From assembly GCA_012064385.1 (NCBI GenBank), contig QRDG01000473.1:5413066-5477065 (forward strand): 64,000 bases of DNA. The letters run 5' to 3'. Below, one piece after another: positions 24,601 through 32,682 of this stretch. Numbering within the stretch: position 1 is the stretch's first letter; each line of letters opens with the position of its first letter. The translations under genes were made by a program, and so were the position numbers. The notes beneath the pieces are model-generated. The model was given only the letters and a program-made list of their open reading frames with translations, did not search any database and was not told the DNA's origin. The stretch comes from Puccinellia tenuiflora (taxonomy: Eukaryota; Streptophyta; Magnoliopsida; Poales; Poaceae).

Positions 24601-25382
24601 CGTGATGCCTCCATAAATATTATCATTTCCTTTTTGTCATAGCTAAATTGGGTTTGTGTCATGATCGTGTCAATTACCTAGCTATAATTCGTTCACCCAC
24701 ATGCATATTTTATTTACTTGAGAGACTCCACTAGTGAACCCATGGCCCCCGGTCCATCTTTTTACATTGTTTACAACCTCATTTACTTGCTTTTAATCAT
24801 CATTACTCCTCTGGTCACTTTTGCATTTATTCAATTTCATCATACAATTAACCGCTTTGTGTTCTGCAAGACCGGAGAGATTGACAACCTCTCCGCCATT
24901 GGGGACAAAATATTTTGGTTGAGTGTGTGCAGGTCCACATCTGTTGAAGGTTAAGCGCCAGAGATCTTCAACATTCACATCGTTGTTGATTTCAAAGTCC
25001 TACTGGTTCGATAAACCTCGGTTCTTTAATTGAGGGAAAACTGCTACTAGCTACAATTCCGCCTTCGCTTGGGGCACCACCCAACACTTCTTCACCGACA
25101 ATCACCAAGGTGAATCTATTTTGGTGAAATTATGAGGGATGCAGCTGCACTACATGGGCCAAGCCCCGGGCTGTAGACCGGGCTGACCGGGGTTAGACAG
25201 AAAGCGGACTGGAGGCAGTGCGGTGCGGTTTGGAGGAAAATTATGCTGCGGGTCGGGTGTTAGAAAGTAATTAGTGGATTGGATTGGTGTGGGTAGGAGA
25301 TGATTTTCTTGATGGGCAGGGTTGGATTCGGTGCGGATTTCACCCCATTCCCAACGCTAACCGGGGCGCATGTCCGCCCCTG
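21695..25382. mobile_element. hAT element inserted in an SRP54 copy
   Basis: The left end CAGTGGCGGACCCAGG and the reverse complement of the right end, CAGGGGCGGACATG, form a hAT-type terminal inverted repeat. The flanking 8-bp sequences are GGAGCACG (21687-21694) and GGAGCGCG (25383-25390), one mismatch, as expected of an old hAT duplication. The element is 3688 bp but includes a later solo LTR (23513-25104), so it was about 2.1 kb. No transposase is visible. 22727-23161 is an open, GC-rich stretch without a recognised domain, and A-rich sequence at 23494-23500 could mark an older retroposed insert. Confidence 0.75.
23513..25104 (+). repeat. Solo LTR (TGATACGTCTCC family)
   Basis: 1592 bp, starting TGATACGTCTCCGACG and ending CACCGACAATCA, flanked on both sides by CCAAG (23508-23512 and 25105-25109). 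A single LTR between a perfect 5-bp duplication, with no internal DNA, is a solo LTR made by LTR-LTR recombination. It is related to the antisense LTR at 2495-3928 at its 5' end and to the fragment at 31899-32215 at its 3' end. Confidence 0.92.
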
Positions 25383-25535
25383 GGAGCGCGTGTGTGATCT
25401 CGTTGAGGCACTCCCGGAACGCCGACGCGGGAGCGTGCGTGTGATCTCGTTGAGGCACTCCCGGAGTGCCAACTATGGAGCTCCCCGAGCGACTTCTCGT
25501 CCACCACCGCCGCGATGTTCGTCTCGTTCAGGATC
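25383..25535 (-). pseudogene. SRP54 N-domain relic, upstream half, with internal duplication
   Basis: On the minus strand it reads NIAAVVDEKSLGE, matching NATVVDEKVFGE of the intact copy, and then RECLNEITR, matching GECLNDITR. A block of about 49 bp (GTGTGATCTCGTTGAGGCAC core, at 25393 and 25440) is tandemly duplicated. Frames are broken. It joins the relic half at 21622-21694 across the hAT insertion. Confidence 0.75.
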
Positions 25536-25995
25536 TAATAGTGTATTATAAATATTTTCTAATTAAATAAGTTTCAAATTTGAACGAGAAACTTGCATGT
25601 CAGAATTTGTTTGTGTTTGCAACACAAGCCAGACTCTATTCGGCAGAGTTTCAATTAACTGACCTAAGAAATCCCTACATGAGGAAGCGGCCTCATGAAC
25701 TTATCTATTTCTATATTTCTCAGTTTGACGGTAGTCCCCACAAGGTGACTCTAGATATAAATGACAGTCAACCCAGTCAAATGCATGCCATGTTAGCAAA
25801 TATGTACCCTACTCTACCCTCTATATATATAATGAACATCCCTGATGGGCCTCCAGCTCCACAATGTGTTCAGTGACCATAAATCGAGCTTCCAAAGTAG
25901 ATGTAAGAAAGTGAACGAGAACGACAAGTTCAGGACCACCGATGAATATCACTCGTTAGGCAATGCTTCGAAGCCCATGCGTTATGCGTTACTAA
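25536..25995. other. Non-coding flank with a repeat shared at 28545-28690
   Basis: 25548-25690 resembles 28545-28690 in the same orientation (shared landmarks: CTAATTAAATAA, CACAA-CCAGACTCTATT, AGAGTTTCAA). Open frames here are short and show no domain. The repeat is evidence of a local duplication now split by the Harbinger element. Confidence 0.5.
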
Positions 25996-26084
25996 GAGCA
26001 TCACTAGCAGTGCCCTCAAACTGGTAACCCTCAAAGCCAGTTTGAGGGCCGAGAAAACATGAATTTGAAGGCCCAAAACGGCTG

Positions 26085-26153
26085 GCGCAGATCAGTGCCC
26101 TCAAACCAACCCTCAAAAGTTTTGAGGATTGGTTTGAGGGCACTGATCTGCGC
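26085..26153. repeat. 69-bp near-perfect palindrome inside the Harbinger element
   Basis: GCGCAGATCAGTGCCCTCAA reads forward from 26085 and its complement reads back to 26153; the arms of about 33 bp meet around CTCAAAAGTTTTGAG, with one mismatch. Confidence 0.85.
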
Positions 26154-26361
26154 GCCGGCCTTCAAACCTTCAAAACAGGATCTCATAATCATGAAAACAG
26201 GATTTCCTCAAAAATGACAGCAACATACAATATTTGCAAATGGATATTAGCAAAACACAATATTTACAAATGATTATAAATGATGCATGGTTCATAGTTT
26301 TACATCACATAATCAACATTTTGTCCTTGCAAAAGATCATCATCACCACCACATCGGTGAC

Positions 26362-28107
26362 TCAAGCTGAGTTGTCCACACCTCCGTCGCCACCACCACT
26401 CATCGGAGACTCACCTCGGAGAGTAGACGACGCACCACCAGCACGCAGTAGCCTCTTCCTCTCCGTGATGTCCGCCTTGGTCTCCTTCCACCACGCCAAT
26501 TGGTCTTCATCCATGTCCTTTTTGGACATCATCATGTGCTCCTTCTCCTCGGCCATGATCTCTTTCCATGCCTTTACTTCCTTGAGCTTGATCATCCTCT
26601 CCTCCAATTCGGCCTTCCGGTTGGCATCTTCCCGCCTAGCTTCCAACCGTGCAAGCTTCACCTCTTTCTTTCTCTCGGTGATAATTAGTTTTGTCTCCAA
26701 TGTCTTCAATGTCAATGTCTCTTTTGCCTTGATCATTTGATCAAGCTTGTCCTTCAAGCTTGATGCATCCGCTTCCAACTTTATCCTTTCCTTGGCCTTC
26801 TTGGATCCCTTGGGCTTGCCATGGTTCCTTCCTTCATTCTCACTATCTTCCATATCGAGCATATCCGATTTCTTAGGTGTGGATTCTTGATCCCTTAATT
26901 TCCATTTGTCAAGATCTTTAAGCAATGCCCAACAATGCTTGAAGGGAAAATGTTTTCCCTTGGAACCGGCCATGTCCTTGTACCGCAAGTCAGCATATGT
27001 CTCCTACAATATGGGAAGCATAGCATGATCACAACCGTGCATAATGTAAAAATAGACATGAACGGTTGAAGTGAGGTTGAGTATACTCACATAGTCACTC
27101 TCAACGGTGCCGCTTGGTGGAGCGTTAATCACTTGGTCCATAGCCGCACTCCAACGAGAACAAGCGGGCTTTATCACCTCCCACCGTCCTTGAAGTGACC
27201 GGAAAGAACGATGGACCAAGCTACCGGTCTTGGGCTTGAGCATGCAATACTTGTCCTCAATCCGCTGCCAATAGAGTTTCCCGGTTTGATCCGTGCCATG
27301 AGCCGCATCCATCCCAACTTCGGACCAAGCACGAACCAAAAGAACATCTTCAACCTCGGTGTAGTTCACCGAGCGGACTATGGGCCGACGAGCACCTCCT
27401 CCCTCTTGAAACGCCGCCTCATTGATCTCGGTCACCTCCTCTTCCTCCTCCGCACTCGCCTCCTCCTCTTCTTCAAAGTCGAACGAATCGAGGGGAGGAG
27501 CCCCAATGTTCACCTCGGCATCATTGAGCAGTCCCATGTAAGTAGCAGTTGGGGCCGACATTTCGTCGAGCACCTCATTGGCGCTTGGCGGCGGAGGGAC
27601 GGAGACGGGCGGAGGAGTGGCCTTCTTGCGGCTGGCCGGCTTCTTCTCAGTGGCGGTTGGCGGCCTCTTCGATCGGGCGCGGTTTTGCCGCGAGGAGAGA
27701 ACCGGCTTCCTCTTCGGGGCGGGGGCGGGGGCGACGGCGGCGGTGGGTGTGGGGGCGACGGACGCGGGTGTGGAGCCTGTGAGGATGTGCGCCCTCCTCC
27801 TCTTCACGCCGACGTGCGTGGAGGCCACCATACCGGCCACCACGGCGGCGCTCGGCGCGGGGGCGGCGGGAGGTGGCTGCGCGGGGGCGCTCGAGGCGCG
27901 GCCGGGCGCGGGGTTCGGCGGCGAGACGGGGGCGCTTGCGGGAAGGGCCAGCGGGGCCTCCATGGCCGGCGGCGGGGCGGGGGCGCTCGCGGGAAGGGAC
28001 AGCGGGGCCTCCATGGCCGGCGGCGGGGCGGACGAGGGCCGGCGGCGGCGCAGGGAAGGAGGAGGGCTCGAGCGGTTGAGGGATTTTTCCCTCCCGCGAC
28101 GCGTCAT
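26362..28107 (-). CDS. Harbinger ORF1 protein: Myb/SANT-like plus NAM-associated C-terminal region, two exons
   Basis: Exon 1 is 28107-27091 (339 codons), the intron 27090-27004 (87 bp, GTGAGT...TGTAG) and exon 2 27003-26362, in phase, giving about 552 residues with no stop. The N-terminus is low-complexity Pro/Ala-rich (residues 1-190) with RQNRARSKRPP-type basic patches. An acidic stretch (EEEEEASAEEEEE) precedes a trihelix/SANT-like domain (about 240-339) with NYTEVEDVLLVRAWSEV, WQRIEDKYC and SLQGRWEVIKP. Exon 2 carries the Lys/Glu-rich coiled coil typical of the NAM-associated C-terminal domain. In PIF/Harbinger systems ORF1 binds DNA and helps bring the transposase to the nucleus and the ends. 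Here it is the only gene. The ATG is 200 bp from the right terminus. Confidence 0.85.
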
Positions 28108-28310
28108 TGACCAGAATGAAGGGCCCTGTGTTTTTGCCTCTCAACCCGTGTTTGTGCAGGTTGGGATGGAAAATGAGGGTTCGGCCTCCAAATTTTTTTG
28201 AGGGTTTACGGGTTTGAGGGCTCTGTCCCGCGCCAACTTTCGGCCTCAACCCTCAAAAAAGCGGTTAATTTGAGGGTTTAACCAGTTTGAGGGCACTGCT
28301 AGTGATGCTC

Positions 28311-28813
28311 TAACCACATACGCAATTAACGCCACGTGTGGATCAGGTTTAGTAGGCATCATTAACACAAGGCTATAGACCTAGCCACGATGAGTCGCTA
28401 ACAGAGTCATGCTTCCATGACAACACATCCCCGAGTTTCATGGAGTAGTCATAAGTCGAGCAAACACAATTTACTAGCAAACAATTCTTCATACTTCCTT
28501 ATCTACATCAGCACGAGTTTGCATGCATGGCTGCTAATAATGTAAACATTTCCTAATTAAATAATGTTCAATTTGAGTGAGAAACATATCCATGTCCGAA
28601 TTCATTGGTATATATGCAACACAAACCAGACTCTATTGTACAGAGTTTCAAGCACTCACCTAAACAGTACCTACACATTATGGACTAACAGAGTGAATAT
28701 CTACAAATTCTTTCTTTTATTATGTACACTAATATAGGAAGCATTAAACTGATCATCGGCTCACTCAAATAATCACCTACACCAGAACTACCTACGTTTT
28801 AAGACTAAAACAA
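28311..28813. other. Intergenic, repeat copy, no gene
   Basis: Includes the second copy of the ~145-bp repeat seen at 25548-25690. Nothing coding. Confidence 0.5.
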
Positions 28814-29151
28814 ATGTCACAAAATATAGGGACAATGAAACAAGATTGTTGGAACCCGAATATCATGGTGGTGGATACGATGATGCAGAGTGGTTTTTCC
28901 TCGACATCAGCTGCAGCAATTTATGATGCTTGCTCTGTGTTATGGAGTGGTTTTAATGAAGTTTCAGTGGAGTACTTTAATAGGGAAGCTAACAAGGTAG
29001 CACATGAATTAGCTAGGAATGTTTTTTCTTCTAAATATTCAGGTATTTGGGTCGATGAACCCCCTAGTTTTATTCTCAGTACTCTTGTAGAAACGTTTTA
29101 ACTATGTTTGCAAATCAATAAAGCAAGCCGAATAGCATTCCCTAAAAAAAA
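28814..29151 (+). pseudogene. 5'-truncated LINE end: RNase H-like domain, 3' UTR and A-rich tail
   Basis: 95 codons ending in ...SVEYFNREANKVAHELARN and a WVDEPPSFI tail. This is the REANxxAHxLA pattern of the RNase H-like C-terminal domain of plant non-LTR reverse transcriptases. The 3' UTR holds AATAAA (29117-29122) and an A-rich run near 29143-29150. The RT and endonuclease are absent, as usual for 5'-truncated LINE insertions. It sits convergent with the SRP54-like gene, about 390 bp from that gene's stop codon. Confidence 0.7.
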
Positions 29152-29539
29152 GACCAAGTGGAAAAATATTAACGTCATGGAAAGAAACACGATTACTAGG
29201 GAACACAGTTTTGGACATCGTGCCCACTTCGGCCGTGAGGGCCCGAGTATGGCCCATCCTCTCGTGGCCTGCCCCATCACACTTTGGAAAGGGCCATGCT
29301 ATGGGTCGGGCCGTGACGTCGTGCCTCGTGCCCAACTCCTAGCACAAGTCCACAGTGGAGAACAGCCAAATAAATACCTAGCTCAAGTGCGGCAGGAAGA
29401 TCGATAAAACTCCAGGCTCCTTAGCTCGTCGTCGTCTAGCCGTCTAGGAGGGAGAGAGTAGAGGATGCTCACAAAAATAATCCACTCGACAGGGCAACAA
29501 AAGTACACACCACCTATATATATGCTAGTACTAGAAGAA

Positions 29540-31009
29540 CTACCTACTCCGTTTGGAAGGCCCACCCAGGCCACCAAGCAATTTGCTCACATCCGCCATG
29601 CCACCCACCTGCTTGAGCACTTGTGGTGGTAGGTTCTTCATCACCTGCTGGATGTTGAGGTTTCCGTTCTTGGGAATCTTCATCTTGCTCCACATCTTGG
29701 CTAGTTGCTTGTACTCTTGGAGCATGTCCGTCACGTCCTTCACTTGCCTGCCGGACCCTCGAGCGATCCGGACGATTCGCGACTGAGTCATCAGCTTCGG
29801 GTTTGTGTTGTCGAGCTCAGCGTCCGTCATAGAATCCATAATCGTCATGTACCGCTTAATCTTTGCTTGGCCTTCCTTCTCGTGTCCTTTTGGCATCAGC
29901 TGGGAGGTAAATCCAGGCAGCATAGACAGGAGCTGGCCAACGGGACCCATTTTGAGAAGGTACTGGAACTGCTCGTACAGAAGTCTGAGAGTGAAGGTTC
30001 CTTGGGTCAGCTTTGCGACAAGTTCATCTGCAGGTTGTTTTCGTTGATCAGCAGCAGCAGCAGCAGGCATGACATCCCGGATCTTTTCCATCAATCCAGA
30101 CACATCTCCCATGCCTAGCAGACGACTCACGAATGGTTTCACGTTGAAGGCCTCCAAGTCATCCATGTGTTCTCCGGTTCCGATGAAAATGACGGGGCTT
30201 TTGGTAGCTGCGACGGCGCTAAGGGCGCCGCCTCCGTTGGCATGACCATCCATCTTGGTGACGATGACAGCACCCACAGAAGCGCTCTGTTTGAAAGCAT
30301 GCGCCTGAGCAAACGCGGCCTGACCGATACTGGCATCCATGACAAAGATCACCAGGTCCGGTTTGGTTGCCTCTGCAACCTGACGCATCTCCTCGAAGAG
30401 TGCGGCCTCCTGCATATGGCGTCCGCTGGTGTCGATGATGATGAGATCAGAGGACCTGTCTCTTCTGAACCTCTCCAGCCCCTCCACTGCGATCTTCACC
30501 GGATCTGACTCCATGTAGCTCCCGTAGAATGGGATCCTCGCCTTGCTCGCATTCTGTTTCAGCTGATCGAAAGCACCAGCTCGGAATGTGTCGGCGCACA
30601 CCAGGGATGGTCTGAATCCTTTTCGACGGTAGTGCTGCGCGTACTTGGCACAGGTGGTGGTTTTCCCAGAACCTTGCAATCCCACCATCATGACGACGCT
30701 GGGGCTGGGCTTCCCCTTGGTGGGGACGAAGGCCGGCTCCCCGGCGTCCAGCATGGCGCAGAGCTCCGAGATCACCGCCTGCTGGATGATGCGCCGCTTG
30801 TTGGTGCCGGCGGCGAGGGTGTCGAGGCTCGCCGTCTTCCTGATGCTGGCCTGCATGCCGCGGACCGTCTCGAAGCGGACGTCCGACTGAAGGAGCGCTC
30901 GCGTGATGTCGTTCAGGCACTCCCCGAACACCTTCTCGTCCACCACCGTCGCGTTGCTCATCCGCGCCAGCGCGCCGGAGATGCTCGTGCCCAGCTGCGC
31001 AAGCACCAT
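29540..31009 (-). CDS. SRP54: SRP54-like signal recognition particle GTPase, intact and intronless
   Basis: 489 residues, close to the roughly 495 usual for plant cytosolic SRP54, which binds signal peptides through its M domain and docks ribosomes to the ER through its GTPase. N domain residues 1-95 (MVLAQLGTSISGALARMSNA start). G domain: P-loop GLQGSGKT at 110-117, DTFRAGAFDQL at 140-150, DTSGR at 193-197, TKMDG at 251-255, GTGEHMDDLE at 278-286. M domain from about 325, with RIVRIARGSGR at 411-421 and a Met-rich helical tail. All GTP-binding boxes are present. The Lys normally found in the TKxDGxAKGG block is Asn (258). The ORF has no introns, whereas plant SRP54 genes are multi-exon as far as I know, so it may be a retrogene. 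A TATA box lies at 31118-31129. The start is the only ATG matching the family N-terminus. Confidence 0.9.
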   Translation of the reverse strand: MVLAQLGTSISGALARMSNATVVDEKVFGECLNDITRALLQSDVRFETVRGMQASIRKTASLDTLAAGTNKRRIIQQAVISELCAMLDAGEPAFVPTKGKPSPSVVMMVGLQGSGKTTTCAKYAQHYRRKGFRPSLVCADTFRAGAFDQLKQNASKARIPFYGSYMESDPVKIAVEGLERFRRDRSSDLIIIDTSGRHMQEAALFEEMRQVAEATKPDLVIFVMDASIGQAAFAQAHAFKQSASVGAVIVTKMDGHANGGGALSAVAATKSPVIFIGTGEHMDDLEAFNVKPFVSRLLGMGDVSGLMEKIRDVMPAAAAADQRKQPADELVAKLTQGTFTLRLLYEQFQYLLKMGPVGQLLSMLPGFTSQLMPKGHEKEGQAKIKRYMTIMDSMTDAELDNTNPKLMTQSRIVRIARGSGRQVKDVTDMLQEYKQLAKMWSKMKIPKNGNLNIQQVMKNLPPQVLKQVGGMADVSKLLGGLGGPSKRSR

Positions 31010-31117
31010 CGTGACTGCCGGACTAGAGGAGAGGCCGGCGATCTGCTTTGGAAGATGCTCGATCGATCGGTCGCTCGGCGCTGGATTGGTTTGGAAGCCG
31101 GCTGGGTGGGTGCGTCT

Positions 31118-31129
31118 ACTTTATATAGG
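31118..31129 (-). promoter_or_regulatory. TATA box of the SRP54-like gene
   Basis: On the minus strand TCCTATATAAAG lies about 110 bp upstream of the ATG at 31009. Transcription would begin around 31090, leaving a short leader. The same box and leader recur upstream of the truncated copy at 37937-37949. Confidence 0.65.
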
Positions 31130-31898
31130 ACTGGACGACGAGTTCTACTTCTACAGTACGAATCGAACTTGGGTGGGATTCACTCCGAATCCAATCTGGT
31201 TTTGGCATTGGTTTTGCCTTGAGCATCTGGACGTTTGGTTGCTAGCTGGTGGGATTCACTCCGAGTCCTACACTGGACTTTGCTTTGCTAGCTGCAGAGT
31301 GCCACAGAGATCGAAGACGTAAAACATGAAACCCTTGTTATAGATGAGTATTAACAGAAGTTGACATATCAAGACGAAAGAAGATCCAAGCCACCAAGAT
31401 CCTTTGAGAAGAAGAGGAAAATACAAAATCCAACGTACTTTCTAATTGTCCAACAATCTGAAAATCTAATTATAGGTAATTTTCCTAATTATCTTTCATG
31501 TTTCTTTTTATTTGAAATCAAATAATTTCCTTTTGTGTAACATATGAACAACTTTTGAACCTCGTGAATAATATTTTCAAAAATGGTGGACATGATTCTT
31601 TCCTTTTTTTGAGAAAGTATTGTACAATTCACTTTGTCCATGTAAGGCCTTCCCGACGTGAAATTCCCTTTGATGCACCCGGTATCTAAAAAAATATTTT
31701 GGAATGTTGAAATTTTCTGAAATAAAATTCCCTTTGATGCACCATCAAACGCACCCGCATACGCACACGACATCTTATCTTTCGTGCATTGAGTTCTAAA
31801 AAATAAATTTAAAAGTCTAGTCGTGCATCTTCGTGTAAATAAAAAACAAATAGTCGTGCATCTTATCTAATCATCCAAGACTGAGACTGAGACACCAC
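31130..31898. other. Promoter-side flank and AT-rich intergenic DNA
   Basis: 31130-31290 matches the upstream region of the truncated SRP54 copy (shared blocks around GATTCACTCCGA). The phrase GGGATTCACTCCGA recurs locally at 31177 and 31252. Beyond 31330 nothing is recognised. Confidence 0.5.
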
Positions 31899-32215
31899 TA
31901 GTGAACCCATGGCCCCCGGTCCATCATTTTTTATTGTTTATAATACCGTTTACTTGCTTTTTATATTCATTTGCTCGCTGTTCCGTTTCCCTATTTTCAT
32001 CCACTACACTATACATTTAACCGTTTTGTTTTTAGCAGACCGGGAAGATTGACAACCTTACTGCCATTGAGGGCAAAGTAATAGTTTGAGTATGTGCAGG
32101 TCCACGCTCGTTGACATTTAAGCGCCAGAGATCGTCGACGTGCAACTTGTTGTTAATTTCAAAATCCTACTGGTTCGATTAAACCTTGGTTCTTCACTGA
32201 GGAAGAACTGATACT
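31899..32215 (+). repeat. LTR 3' fragment of the TGATACGTCTCC family
   Basis: Aligns with 24727-25035 of the solo LTR (landmarks ACTAGTGAACCCATGGCCCC, GACAACCT, ATCCTACTGGTTCGAT). Both ends are ragged and no target duplication is evident. Confidence 0.75.
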
Positions 32216-32682
32216 TGCACAAGTACAAAACCTCACATTAGAGACGCGATCTAGAGGCAGTCAATCAAAAAAAAAAAGATAGCTATCTCAGTTAACAGAC
32301 CTCAGACGGGTGATATTTTCGGACAGTCTCTGCGTCGGTTGATATTGCCGACCGTCGCTAAAAGTACTTCCCATGGAGACGGCTAGGATATGTGACCGGT
32401 GCAGTGCCTCACTTAGCCGGTCGGTATTTCCGGTCGTCGCTAGTAAGAAGCATTACATACGGCTTGGAGATCTGACCGGCACAGCGGCCCCTTATTGTTA
32501 AGTTCGCAACGTGATTTAACATAATTAGTCATAAATTTGTATCAAAAAATACATAAACGGATTTCATTTTGAAAATATGAAATTGTATGCAAACAGGGAA
32601 AAACTTATTTGGCATGAGTTTGTATTAATGAGTGAAACAAGCCACTAATGTAATTTAGATCAATGACTTGTCACATCCATTA
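32216..32682. other. Unclassified, possible CACTA-type subterminal repeats
   Basis: 32310-32450 has recurring GCCGACCGTCGCTA / CCGGTCGTCGCTA motifs of the sort seen in CACTA subterminal regions, but no CACTA terminus was found. The rest is AT-rich. Confidence 0.3.

Larger units (their letters stand above)
25996..28310 (-). mobile_element. PIF/Harbinger element carrying only the Myb/SANT-type ORF1
   Basis: The termini are inverted repeats starting GAGCATCACTAGCAGTGCCC, identical for 30 bp and continuing with CCCTCAAA after a 2-bp indel. The 3-bp duplication TAA flanks both ends (25993-25995 and 28311-28313), the Harbinger preference. Subterminal CCCTCAAA/TTTGAGGG motifs are frequent, and a 69-bp palindrome lies at 26085-26153. 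It encodes an intact two-exon ORF1 protein on the minus strand and no DDE transposase, so it depends on another element for transposition. Confidence 0.93.

Noticed and set aside
27211..28249. Long frames on the plus strand and other minus frames opposite the Harbinger ORF1
   Set aside because: Shadows of the GC-rich, Pro/Ala-rich ORF1 exon; only the minus-strand frame gives the domain order and a spliceable structure.
30447..31322. Other-frame ORFs over the SRP54-like gene
   Set aside because: Shadows of a GC-rich coding region; the 489-codon frame carries all GTPase motifs.
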